Of a stretch of DNA of 64,000 bases, positions 51,701 to 59,842 are shown one piece after another; within the stretch, counting starts at the first letter, position 1; every line of letters starts with the position of its first letter. The notes beneath the pieces were generated by a model that did no database searches, was not told the DNA's origin, and saw only the letters and a list, made by a program, of their open reading frames with translations. This stretch comes from an uncultured Clostridia bacterium. Lineage in GTDB: Bacteria; Bacillota; Clostridia; Christensenellales; Borkfalkiaceae. The translations under genes were made by a program, and so were the position numbers. Where the stretch lies: contig CAKQMB010000001.1 in the NCBI GenBank assembly GCA_934254825.1, forward strand, positions 1 through 64,000, given 5' to 3'.

Positions 51701-53438
51701 CCGTTCCGGTAAGATCGGGAGCCGAAGCAACTTCGTAATAGGTCGTTACCATATTGACCTCGCCGCGATTTGCGGTGAAACTCTGTCTGTAACCGTTTAC
51801 GCTGAGTTCGATATTGGAAAGTATATCGTAAGAAGCCGCGCCCGCGCCGAGTTCTACCGTGTTTTCGACAATTTTAAGGTCGTACACGCTCGGAACGACG
51901 TTGTACTTAATGGTTTTTGTCTTTGTCGCTTCGAATTTAGGCGAGCTGAGACCGATTTTCGCGTCGTTGTATTTTACGGTAAGAACGGCTTCGTAAACTC
52001 CGATCGTATCGAAATCGACGCTATCCGTGTCTATCCATACGGCTATGCCGTAAAATCTCGTTCCGTCGATATAAACCTCGAAATCTCCCGCAAAATCATA
52101 CGCGCCCTTGTTCTCGCCTTTTTTGACGAGAACCGTTTCGCCCGAAGTATATTTTATCGATATACCATTGATCTTTTTGACGGTCGCCGTTCTCGTAAGG
52201 TTTTTATAGGTAAGCGTTATTTCGCATTCGTCCGAGCTTCCGAAATCGACGAAACCGCTTATCATATCGTCGGTAACTTCGATTTTTTTACCGTTATCGG
52301 TTATTTCGAAAAGAGACGTCAAATCAAGCGTGTCGCTTTCGAAAATCTCCGCGCTGTAAGCTTTTATCGCGACGGAACCCGTTTCCGTTACGTTTACTTT
52401 GACTTTTTTTGTCGCGTTGCCCTTTCCGTCGGCAGGGACGTAAGAAAGCGCGATTTCGCATTTATCGCCGACTTTTGCGCCCGTAAGCGCAGACAGATCG
52501 AGCGTTACGTTCTCCGAATTTATATCAACCGATTTCCCGTCTTCGTAAATGTAGAAATCGTTTATGAAATCGTAGGAAGCTATATCTTCGGGGGCTATGT
52601 CGATTTCCGAATAAGCCGAACCGATTTTTATAACGTGTTCGTTTATAACGTGTACCGTTACGGAAGCTTTTCTCGAACCGATCGAAAGCGTGATCACATA
52701 ATCTCCGACTTCCGGTTTAACTTCGCCCGAAATCATATCGTCGGTAACTTCGATTTCTTCGCCGTCGAGCGTTATCGCGAAAAGAGCCTTAGGTTCGAAT
52801 TCGCTCAACGAACCGACATAAACGCTTACTTCATCTTCGAGAGCCGCCGCAACGAACGGAGTTTCGGTAACTTCGACCCATACTTTTGCCGACGAACCGC
52901 CGTACTCGCACGTTACCGTGTAAGTGTCGGGAGCGGGCAAAACGTTCGAAGCGTCGATATATTCGGGTTTCACTTCCGTGTCGTTTCCGTTTACGGTTAT
53001 CGTGAACAGCGTCGTATAATCGTAAGTTTTGACTTCGATATCCTTTATTGTTACTTTTGTTTTATTCGCCTGAACGAAAACGTTTCTTTCCGTTACGACA
53101 TGCACGGTGACTTTTGCCGATTTTCCGCCGTAATTACATACGATTTCGTAAGTTCCGAGTTCTTTTTTGAGTTTGGAAAGATCGATATAATCGAGGCTTA
53201 CGCCCATCTTTCCCCCGTCTACATATATATCGAAAAGGCTCGTGTAATCAAACGAGTCCAGATCAGCCAAGGCTATTTTAACTTCGGCTTTGTCGGCTTT
53301 CACTTCTACTTCTCCCGCCGGTAAAACGGAAGAGACGGAATCCGAAGAATCCGTCTTTCCCTTACCGCAGGATGTAGCCGCGAAAGTAAAAAATACTGCC
53401 GTTAAAACGACGAGAATCGTCGCAAGGTATTTTTTCAC
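48762..53438 (-). CDS. Giant surface lipoprotein with Ig-like repeats and LDGxG modules
   Basis: 1558 aa. GTG start at 53438 with AAAGGAGG at good spacing. The signal peptide has lipobox AATSC (about residues 20-24). The N-terminal half consists of about eight Ig-like units of 75-100 aa, each ending in a pattern such as GTYEIVCNYGGKSAKVTVHVV or GDYVITLSIGSRKASVTVHVI. The C-terminal half is beta-rich and carries modules with RFVFLDGYGNGIIDTT and ETLVLDGYGSGVLNGVRGTY that also occur in the 2137-aa neighbour. No catalytic motif is seen. It is probably an extended stalk-like surface protein. It is preceded by two hairpins and followed by a terminator. Confidence 0.72.
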   Translation of the reverse strand: MKKYLATILVVLTAVFFTFAATSCGKGKTDSSDSVSSVLPAGEVEVKADKAEVKIALADLDSFDYTSLFDIYVDGGKMGVSLDYIDLSKLKKELGTYEIVCNYGGKSAKVTVHVVTERNVFVQANKTKVTIKDIEVKTYDYTTLFTITVNGNDTEVKPEYIDASNVLPAPDTYTVTCEYGGSSAKVWVEVTETPFVAAALEDEVSVYVGSLSEFEPKALFAITLDGEEIEVTDDMISGEVKPEVGDYVITLSIGSRKASVTVHVINEHVIKIGSAYSEIDIAPEDIASYDFINDFYIYEDGKSVDINSENVTLDLSALTGAKVGDKCEIALSYVPADGKGNATKKVKVNVTETGSVAIKAYSAEIFESDTLDLTSLFEITDNGKKIEVTDDMISGFVDFGSSDECEITLTYKNLTRTATVKKINGISIKYTSGETVLVKKGENKGAYDFAGDFEVYIDGTRFYGIAVWIDTDSVDFDTIGVYEAVLTVKYNDAKIGLSSPKFEATKTKTIKYNVVPSVYDLKIVENTVELGAGAASYDILSNIELSVNGYRQSFTANRGEVNMVTTYYEVASAPDLTGTGSHKVAINLYVYGLDYDPVTVEYTVVVKNGVKIYAEDKAVFTGETLYAPDLFRVYEDGKAVNVTTDMISGRINPFVAGEYVLTVNYKGVVRSATVFVIPSEYVGDYQTADKTIAKDSVEGEDGDIAEDEKPSVEIGDMEIGRDMSIFVHGLKAENVTLTDYGFDFMLGKNAHEAHFENGVCVIIPLNELKLPYNDANRPLVYFKRGTWAIADSVSVHYSQEGKSVYSLTYSGYSIFLYKVRNSETNELKWFAIQVKLEYKTSADTVYSVNYDFVDLPADFSSKTIGAAGDFELNGSRYVFTISERGTGKINKTDTTAPFANKSFTGVFGGKDAMLSLGSEHQPTLTVGGVIKLSMNTSEFHPKYNYYSTDEGYYILYGYEVVTTDKRYGTKKVSYTTDLFTAEKDGDTESVTVTPFSYKFVLDVENNTFTIGEQDEYFGLYKNGEGRFVFLDGYGNGIIDTTKDSIGQYGFTYTADNSLITVVYDDPSNKLSQKRGVFATDAFGNVLYAQSCGKEFEKGDVLTNVHITSGAAVTISKTVFHKGDKKDDVINAVKIVTADGEYSLADKKKKITVNGSSVAIVDVSKISMAGAGFYLVEVNLKLDGASTALTKRFAVQILEPTLPSGEGFARNYGDSISGLTSFNLNAYGETEFVWNGTSYTGFATVAGDKLYAKLTAAYKGSVTLKGEINSDGILTLEITAPDGTLLTEHYNVGTVLYAGNGKFIIRSFATSKGNVFYISSALSVLGDKITLKTVDGADVTAITVGSVVAFSYDGKDYVLRISALGDEKNGLEISDLLEGNYEDLSGQDETLVLDGYGSGVLNGVRGTYYVYNEVENGKRLVFTTASGAMYKVIVGTGGDRLGKFLNYGEVAEKDLDGKAYTGDVGDYETTATVTMSFASGGKVTLDYSSSDSVSAPDYAGTGTYAVSDGKITVSVKGYVITLTFKDPWTLSELRVSAITRPEDYEEPNTMFRVGLNFRR

Positions 53439-53459
53439 GAGGCATCCTCCTTTATTCTT

Positions 53460-53524
53460 AGCCGAACGGGTCAGATCCCTTTCGGCTCCCCGCAGACGAT
53501 CGCGTTTAAGCGCGACCGCCTGCG
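53460..53524. other. Two consecutive hairpins between surface-protein genes
   Basis: AGCCGAA/TTCGGCT with inner GGG/CCC (53460-53487) is followed by CGCAG/CTGCG with inner TCGCG/CGCGA (53491-53524). They fill most of the 111-base gap after the 940-aa gene. No T-run accompanies them, so they may partly attenuate or protect mRNA rather than terminate. Confidence 0.5.
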
Positions 53525-53549
53525 ACTAAGAGATTATAGTTGCTTTTTG

Positions 53550-56372
53550 TTACTTTTTGGGGTTCCAGTCTCCTGCGTTGTAGAAATTGATATAGAATGT
53601 CTTATATCCGATATTTTCGATTCTGATAATGATACCTTTCGAGCCTGCATTCTCGTTGATGAAGCTCTTCATTCTCGTTTTGCTCTGAGCTCCTTCTCTG
53701 AGATACGTTCCGGCTTCATAATTCTTAAAACCGTATTTAGCGAATTCCGTGCTTAACGCGTCGATAATTTCGTTGTATTTAGCAAGCGAAAGCGCGTTAT
53801 TGCCGTCGAGAAGCATATCGTCGACCCACATATTGAAGTTTACGGTCGGCTTATATTCGTCGCCCTCTGCGGTTTTGTTTCCGGTATTGAAGTAATTGTG
53901 CCAGATAGTCTTCGAATAGTTATCGGAGAATACCTTGGAGAATACCGAGGGAGCGGGGATAGCGTCCGCCGCGCCTGCGCCGAATACTTTGTTCATAAGG
54001 TCGCCCGCTTTCATAGCTTCGCCGGTACCGCTCTTCGAGGTAGACGTGGGAAGGTATTCGCAATCGGCGAAGTCGTTCCACTTGGTGGGAACTACTCTCG
54101 GAGTGTAATTGCTTGCGCTGAACACGTCGTCGGGAAGAACCGAAGAACCGAAGTTGCTGTACTCGGTATGATAATATCCGAGGTAAGTATCGATAATGTT
54201 GTAAGCGAACGATACGCCGAGAAGACGAACTTCTTCGGTCGATTCGTTAACGTAAACGTTGACTCTGAACGCGCGTTTAACGCTACCCGAAGCATATCTT
54301 GCGTAATCCTTAATGCAGAACTCTTCCGCAACGCTCTGAATAATTACGGAATCGATAAGCGCATAGGAATATACGAATTCGGTATCGCTGTTATCTTTAT
54401 ACGGAGTGTTTCCCGCATACTTGAAGATGTACGGAGAAACGGTGAAAGAAGGAAGTCTTTCGGAAATATTTCCGTTACGTTTGCTCTTTCCCACAAGCTT
54501 GCCGCTTTCGCATTCGAATACATCGTAAGTGTTGTCGCTGTTCTGCTTATATCCGTAAGCGTCCGTTCTGTATCCGCCTCCGTTGGAGTACTGCATCGTG
54601 CTGTTGATAAGAACGCCGCCTTCGGTTACTATTCCTCTATAACCTACTTCGCCCGTATCGGAAGTGAAGCTCGAAGTGTGAACTTTACCGTCCCATACGC
54701 CCGAAGCGCTCGTGGTGGGCGCGCTTACGCCTTCGCTGCCGGAAACGGTGTAATCGTTAGGATCGTAAGAGGGGGTAACCTCTGCCGTTTCGGTCATTTT
54801 GAAGGTATAGTTCTTGGTGTTTGCCGCGTTAAGCTTGCTAAGCGCGCTTTGAAGATATCCGAATCTTATTGCCGCCAGTTCCGCGGTAGGAGCTTCGTAA
54901 GGCTTAACTTCGGGCATTACGACGTCGTCGCCGTAAGCGTCGACAGTCATTTCGACCAAAGTGTAGCTGTAACCGATTTTTTCGTTAGCCTGACCTTCGT
55001 CGTCATAAGAATATTCGTCGACGGGGTAAGTTTCGCCGATCAATTTTTCGACATTGTGATTATCGTCGAGCAAGATCTTGAAAGTATAGAACTGTTCGCT
55101 GAGGATAGGCGTGAGCGACTGAGCGAAGTATCTCATAAGATATTCGTCCTCGGTAGGCGTGTAAGTGACGTTGCCGAGAATGATATCGGTATCGATCGTG
55201 CCGTATTCCATTTCGTAAATGTAAAGGTTGGGGTTATCTACGTCCTGCTCGAAGTTGGCGAGTTCGAGATAGCCGAGGTGGTTCCAGTAACGCTGACTTT
55301 CCCAGGAAAGAAGGTTGCTGTAAGAATCGGTAACCGTTTCGCTGGTAAGTTTGTTGTCCTTGTTGATATAAACCTTTTCGGTGTTGGCGTCTGCGCCTCT
55401 TTTGTAGGTTTCGGACATAACGTTATCGGGATTGGTGCTTTCCGTCCATTCTCCGTGCCATTCCGCATTGGAGAATACATAGTTGTTGAACAATCCTTCC
55501 TGATTTTCGTCTTTTTCGGCTTCCGCGGAAAGATATACTTTATAATTGTACGTCGTTTTGCTCTCGGCGCCGTTGTTTACGACTATATCGGAAAGAACGC
55601 CCGAAACTTCAAGTTTGAGGTTACCGAGCTTATCGATTATACCCTGAGTAAGGTCGCCTACGCTATCGCCACTCTTGGGAGGTTTGATAACGAGTTTGAT
55701 CGTCGACTTAACGGACGAATTAGCGTTTGCCGTAACGACGATGTTTACCGTTTCGTTTTTGGTTACGTCCTCGTTGACGATGATCTTGCCGTCTACGACA
55801 GATACGAGGTTGGGCTTGGAAGCGGGGTTTTCAACCGATACGGTGTAACCTTTATCTTTGTCCGAAGTGGAAACGACAACGTTAAGTTCGATATCGTCGC
55901 CCTTTCTCATATATGTTTTTCTTGCGGAATTCTTGGAAGAAACCGCCATCGCGCTTATCGAAGTGTTACCCGAAACGTTAGCCTTGATTTTAAGGTTTTT
56001 CTGTATTACCTTTCCTTTGTTGGCATTGGGATAACCTTCTACGATAACCTCTTTTTCTTCGGAAACGTTCTTCGTTACCGAAATCGTGTAGGTGGAATTC
56101 GCGTTTGCGGTCAACTTAATGTAGTCTGCGCCGTCCGAACCCTCTTTGTTCTTTACGGTCACCGTGTACGAAGTGTCTGTGCTGCCCGTAACTACGCCGA
56201 TAACGGTTACGCTGCTGTCTTTGGATACTTCGTCGGCGGTAAGCTGCATAACGAACTCGACGTTTTTGTCACCCGAGTCGGTCTTGTCGCCGCAAGAAAC
56301 AAAGCTCATCGTCATCGCAAAGCAGACGAGTAACGCAATAAGCGTACGAGTTACCCTTGAAAACTTGTTCAT
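53550..56372 (-). CDS. Large surface lipoprotein with N-terminal Ig-like domains
   Basis: 940 aa. The signal peptide has lipobox SFVSC (about residues 23-27) and a short tether. Residues about 38-235 form two Ig-like domains (VTGSTDTSYTVTVKNKEGSDGADYIKLTANANSTYTISVTKN and a second copy with YTVSVENPASKPNLVSV). The remaining about 700 residues are a mixed alpha/beta region rich in Tyr, Asn and Asp with no domain that I recognise. AAAGGAG precedes ATG 56372. It shares strand, spacing and lipobox type with its neighbours and probably belongs to one operon with them. Surface location is likely, role unknown. Confidence 0.68.
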   Translation of the reverse strand: MNKFSRVTRTLIALLVCFAMTMSFVSCGDKTDSGDKNVEFVMQLTADEVSKDSSVTVIGVVTGSTDTSYTVTVKNKEGSDGADYIKLTANANSTYTISVTKNVSEEKEVIVEGYPNANKGKVIQKNLKIKANVSGNTSISAMAVSSKNSARKTYMRKGDDIELNVVVSTSDKDKGYTVSVENPASKPNLVSVVDGKIIVNEDVTKNETVNIVVTANANSSVKSTIKLVIKPPKSGDSVGDLTQGIIDKLGNLKLEVSGVLSDIVVNNGAESKTTYNYKVYLSAEAEKDENQEGLFNNYVFSNAEWHGEWTESTNPDNVMSETYKRGADANTEKVYINKDNKLTSETVTDSYSNLLSWESQRYWNHLGYLELANFEQDVDNPNLYIYEMEYGTIDTDIILGNVTYTPTEDEYLMRYFAQSLTPILSEQFYTFKILLDDNHNVEKLIGETYPVDEYSYDDEGQANEKIGYSYTLVEMTVDAYGDDVVMPEVKPYEAPTAELAAIRFGYLQSALSKLNAANTKNYTFKMTETAEVTPSYDPNDYTVSGSEGVSAPTTSASGVWDGKVHTSSFTSDTGEVGYRGIVTEGGVLINSTMQYSNGGGYRTDAYGYKQNSDNTYDVFECESGKLVGKSKRNGNISERLPSFTVSPYIFKYAGNTPYKDNSDTEFVYSYALIDSVIIQSVAEEFCIKDYARYASGSVKRAFRVNVYVNESTEEVRLLGVSFAYNIIDTYLGYYHTEYSNFGSSVLPDDVFSASNYTPRVVPTKWNDFADCEYLPTSTSKSGTGEAMKAGDLMNKVFGAGAADAIPAPSVFSKVFSDNYSKTIWHNYFNTGNKTAEGDEYKPTVNFNMWVDDMLLDGNNALSLAKYNEIIDALSTEFAKYGFKNYEAGTYLREGAQSKTRMKSFINENAGSKGIIIRIENIGYKTFYINFYNAGDWNPKK

Positions 56373-56404
56373 AATGTTCTCCTTTTTAAAATAAATTTTT
56401 TACG

Positions 56405-56440
56405 CGTCCGCGCTTCGCCGCTTTTTCCGCGGCGGAGACG
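56405..56440. other. GC-rich hairpin between surface-protein genes
   Basis: CCGC/GCGG (56418-56432) within broader complementary GTCCGC/GCGGAGAC flanks. No T-run on the minus strand. It lies in the 76-base gap before the 940-aa gene. Confidence 0.4.
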
Positions 56441-56448
56441 AACGAGTT

Positions 56449-59241
56449 TTAACTTTTGTAAATAACTTTATCGCTTTCGGGCGAAGAAATGTATTTGCTC
56501 GCCGTTGCAACGACCGTTATAACGTGTTCCTTGCCGTCCGCATAAGACATGGCAAGCGTGTACCGAGTGGCTCTGACGGTAGTCATTCTCACGCCGTCCA
56601 CATAAACTATATAGCTTTCGGCGTTTGCGACCTTATCCCAGGTCACCTGTCTGTCCGCGCCGACCTTAACGTTTTTGGGAGCGTCGAGGATTTCTTCCGT
56701 CCAGACGTAAATCATCATATCGAGCGAACTGTCTACGGGACGTACGCAAAGGTTGCCCTTTTTGAATACTCCGTTCGACTTATACTCGAAACCTTTGTCG
56801 GTAAGGAAATTTTTGACCTTATCGACGGAAGTCGTTATAGTGTAATCGAGATCGACGGGAACGTCGTAATAGAAGATCATCGCGTTCTGCTGAATCACGC
56901 TTCCCGAGTTTTCGTCCGTCATCGTAAATGAGGTCGCCATTCCGAGACCGTAAGTGTCTCCGAGGCAGTTCTTATCGCCGAAGAACGGAAGTTCCGCTCC
57001 TCTTATCGCGAAAAGCGTTCCGCCGAAATATGCCGTTTCGCTTGCGCTTCCGAACAAAAAGTCCTTTGCTTTGACCGTTCTTTCGGGAGTGCTTCCGCTC
57101 GCCGGAACAGAAATTTCCACTTCGCTCCAATCTTTGGGAAGATCTCTCGATTTAACGGCGTCTATCTTCTCTCTTACCGAACTGTCGATAACAGCCTTAT
57201 CGTAATCGCTGTAAGTTATCTGTATAAGACCGGTCATAAGTCCGAGGTCGTAATAGAACGCCGCGTAATCGATATACCATTTGCCGTCGTCCGCCTTTTT
57301 AACGGTTACGAAAGGCAACTGATTTCCCGCCGTATCTTTCACAGCTTTGGAGAAAATTCCATACATGGGCGCGTCGTTTCCGAGATCTTTGTAGAACGTC
57401 GTAGCGACAGAACTCATCGTTTCGTCGACGTAGAAATAATATTCCGTACCGTCGTCCGACTCGGCGACCGCCGTCATCGTGAATATTTCGGGCGAGAACT
57501 CGAACGAAGCTTTCGAGCTGTCGAAGCCGTCGGTGTAAGCTCTCGTCGCGGCAAAGTTAAGGTCGGTTTTCTCGGTTTCGTTCGACGAACGCGAATCGTA
57601 GAAAGAATTGTAAATATCCGATCTGCCGTTTACCTTTTTATAACCGTAAGAACCGTATTCGTCGTATACTCTCACGGCTTCGCCGTTCACGGACTTAATG
57701 TCGCACGGTCTGAAATATCTGTAATTTTCGGTAACGATCTCGTCATAACCGCTGTTTGTCGTGATCTGCGCGCCGAGATTTGTTACCTGATAGTTGGAAA
57801 GCTGAGCCTTGTAGCTTTTGAGCGCACGCATATTCGAAACGGCTTCGTCTAAAACCGAAAGTCTTTCGTACATGGTTTTGTCGGTTTCCGTTGTGCCGTT
57901 TTTGTACTCTTCGAGCGTTTTGAACTTACCTATCGTCCTGATTTTTACGTTATCGTCTACGTTGAATACCGTTCTTAAAGTCTGTACGGCAATATATCCG
58001 TCGACTATCGAATAAGAATCGTTCGCGACAGCCGAAATACCGAGGATTTCGCCGCCGTCGATGATAAGTTCGAGGTTTTTCGCGTCGAATTCGTAAGGAT
58101 TTGCGGACGCGATCATTTTGTCTACTTTATCGAATCCGTTTTTCTTCGTGTCGTAAGTGTAACGCCAGGTTTCTTCGTCGAGATAGAAATCGGAAACGGA
58201 AAGACCGACAAAATTGTTATAAAACCCTGATTTTTCCCAGGTTATAACGTTTCCCGCGTCGTCTTTCATTTTATAAAGCTGCTCTTCGTTCATAAGGCTG
58301 ACGCCTATTTCGCAAGCGTCGCCGTTATCGTCTTTTCTGCAATATGTCGTCTGGTTTACTCCGACGTTGCCGTTATAATATTCGGCGCTCCAAGTGTTTC
58401 TCGTCTTTTCGTCGGGGTCTTTGTCGCCGCTCATATTGGTTTTTATTATCGACGTCTGAGACGCCGCGAGCTTGCCCTTTTTACTGCCGCTTCTTTCGTA
58501 AACGTCGACCTGAACGTAGCCTTCGAAGCCTATCTTATCGGCTTCCGCGGCTTTGTCTATCATAGCCTGCGTTAAAACGGGTTTGGATACGACGGCTATC
58601 GATTTCGTAACCGAAACCGTGGGATATGCAGAGGAAGTCGCGCTGACGACTATATCTTTATCGCCGTTCACGCCGTCTTTTGCGACAACGGTGAATTTAT
58701 TGCCGTCCGCCTGGGTTTTCGAAAGATATTCTCCGCCCGAAACGACGCTCCATATTACCGAAAGATCAGCTCCGCTCTCCGCGCCGCTTATGCTTGCGGT
58801 GAACGTTGCCGAGCCTTTGCCCGACGCGCTCGCTCCGCTCTTGATTTCGGTCGTATCGCACTTCACCGCGATTTTAACTACCGACGGATCGAACGGTTCG
58901 ACGTAAGGCGTGTAAGTCACGACGTCGCTTTTCTCCGTGTAAACGTTACCGCCGCTTGTCGTTACGATTGCCTGAACGGAAACTTCGTAAGTCGAGTTTA
59001 CGTCGGGAAGCTGAAACGAAGCTTCGGTGACGAGCATCTGCTGATCGCCGTAAAAAACGTAATACGCCGCGGCGTTGTCTACTTTATCCCAGGTGACGAG
59101 ACCTTTTTCGTCTATCGCGACGTTTGCGGGAGCGGATATCGAATCCTGCCCGCTCGTACTCTCCTTGTCTTTACAGGACGCCATAACGGAAACAAGCATC
59201 GTCACGACCATCAATAAACTTATGATTTTTCTTAATTTCAT
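56449..59241 (-). CDS. Large surface lipoprotein with fibronectin-III-like domains at both ends
   Basis: 930 aa. The signal peptide has lipobox VMASC (about residues 18-22). The first domain (about 37-110) has APANVAIDEKGLVTWDKVDNAAAYYVFYGDQ and the last (about 845-930) has APKNVKVGADRQVTWDKVANAESYIVYVDGVR; both show the fibronectin-III pattern of a W early and a Y-x-V strand. A second beta domain (about 115-215) with SGASASGKGSATFTASISGAESGADLSVIWSVVSGGEYL resembles a Big-type Ig fold. The middle 600 residues are not recognised. AAGGAG precedes ATG 59241. It is probably a surface protein of the same operon. Confidence 0.68.
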   Translation of the reverse strand: MKLRKIISLLMVVTMLVSVMASCKDKESTSGQDSISAPANVAIDEKGLVTWDKVDNAAAYYVFYGDQQMLVTEASFQLPDVNSTYEVSVQAIVTTSGGNVYTEKSDVVTYTPYVEPFDPSVVKIAVKCDTTEIKSGASASGKGSATFTASISGAESGADLSVIWSVVSGGEYLSKTQADGNKFTVVAKDGVNGDKDIVVSATSSAYPTVSVTKSIAVVSKPVLTQAMIDKAAEADKIGFEGYVQVDVYERSGSKKGKLAASQTSIIKTNMSGDKDPDEKTRNTWSAEYYNGNVGVNQTTYCRKDDNGDACEIGVSLMNEEQLYKMKDDAGNVITWEKSGFYNNFVGLSVSDFYLDEETWRYTYDTKKNGFDKVDKMIASANPYEFDAKNLELIIDGGEILGISAVANDSYSIVDGYIAVQTLRTVFNVDDNVKIRTIGKFKTLEEYKNGTTETDKTMYERLSVLDEAVSNMRALKSYKAQLSNYQVTNLGAQITTNSGYDEIVTENYRYFRPCDIKSVNGEAVRVYDEYGSYGYKKVNGRSDIYNSFYDSRSSNETEKTDLNFAATRAYTDGFDSSKASFEFSPEIFTMTAVAESDDGTEYYFYVDETMSSVATTFYKDLGNDAPMYGIFSKAVKDTAGNQLPFVTVKKADDGKWYIDYAAFYYDLGLMTGLIQITYSDYDKAVIDSSVREKIDAVKSRDLPKDWSEVEISVPASGSTPERTVKAKDFLFGSASETAYFGGTLFAIRGAELPFFGDKNCLGDTYGLGMATSFTMTDENSGSVIQQNAMIFYYDVPVDLDYTITTSVDKVKNFLTDKGFEYKSNGVFKKGNLCVRPVDSSLDMMIYVWTEEILDAPKNVKVGADRQVTWDKVANAESYIVYVDGVRMTTVRATRYTLAMSYADGKEHVITVVATASKYISSPESDKVIYKS

Positions 59242-59253
59242 TGTCGTTTCTCC

Positions 59254-59829
59254 TTATTTGCCGTAAGCGTAAGTAATAGTCATCGAAGTTAAAAGTCCGC
59301 TTGTCGTTTTATACGAACATGTAACGCTCGAAACGCGGCTTCCTTTGAATTCGACCGTAACGTCCACGTCGCCGTCGACGGAAACAGCTCCGTCGGAGAA
59401 AAGTTTCGGGGCGTTTTCCGCCGAAACCTTACCCGTGAACGTACTGCCGCGGTACTTCTTGCTTTTGAAAAGACTTACGTCGAGATTTACGGCTACGAGC
59501 GAGCTTCTGTCTATCTCGCCCGAAGCCGAGGATTCCGATTCCTCGAAATCCATTTTATAATCGCTTAATTGTTTGGTTTTGGTTACTATTTCCGCCTGAT
59601 CGCCTTCGGTGAAAGTTATCGTTTCTTCTTTCGTGTATGCGACTACGTCGGCATTTTTGATTTCCGTTACCGTAACCGCGCTCGTTACCGAAGAAACCGA
59701 GGCTTCGTACTTTTTAGCCATTCTGCCCGCTCTGCCGCCCAGAACGAGGACGAGCGTCAGAACTATCGCGATCACGACCGCCGCCGCAACCGCAGAAACT
59801 ATTATTATATTTTTCTTAGTCCATTTCAT
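59254..59829 (-). CDS. Small membrane-anchored extracytoplasmic protein
   Basis: 191 aa. One N-terminal membrane helix (NIIIVSAVAAAVVIAIVLTLVLVLGG, about residues 7-32) is followed by a basic patch and a beta-rich domain of about 150 residues with many Ser, Thr and Asp. There is no lipobox. AGAGGTG lies before ATG 59829 and overlaps the end of the leucine-rich-repeat gene, so the two are coupled. The family is unknown. Position and topology suggest a partner of the surface proteins. Confidence 0.65.
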   Translation of the reverse strand: MKWTKKNIIIVSAVAAAVVIAIVLTLVLVLGGRAGRMAKKYEASVSSVTSAVTVTEIKNADVVAYTKEETITFTEGDQAEIVTKTKQLSDYKMDFEESESSASGEIDRSSLVAVNLDVSLFKSKKYRGSTFTGKVSAENAPKLFSDGAVSVDGDVDVTVEFKGSRVSSVTCSYKTTSGLLTSMTITYAYGK

Positions 59830-59842
59830 ACGCCTTCACCTC

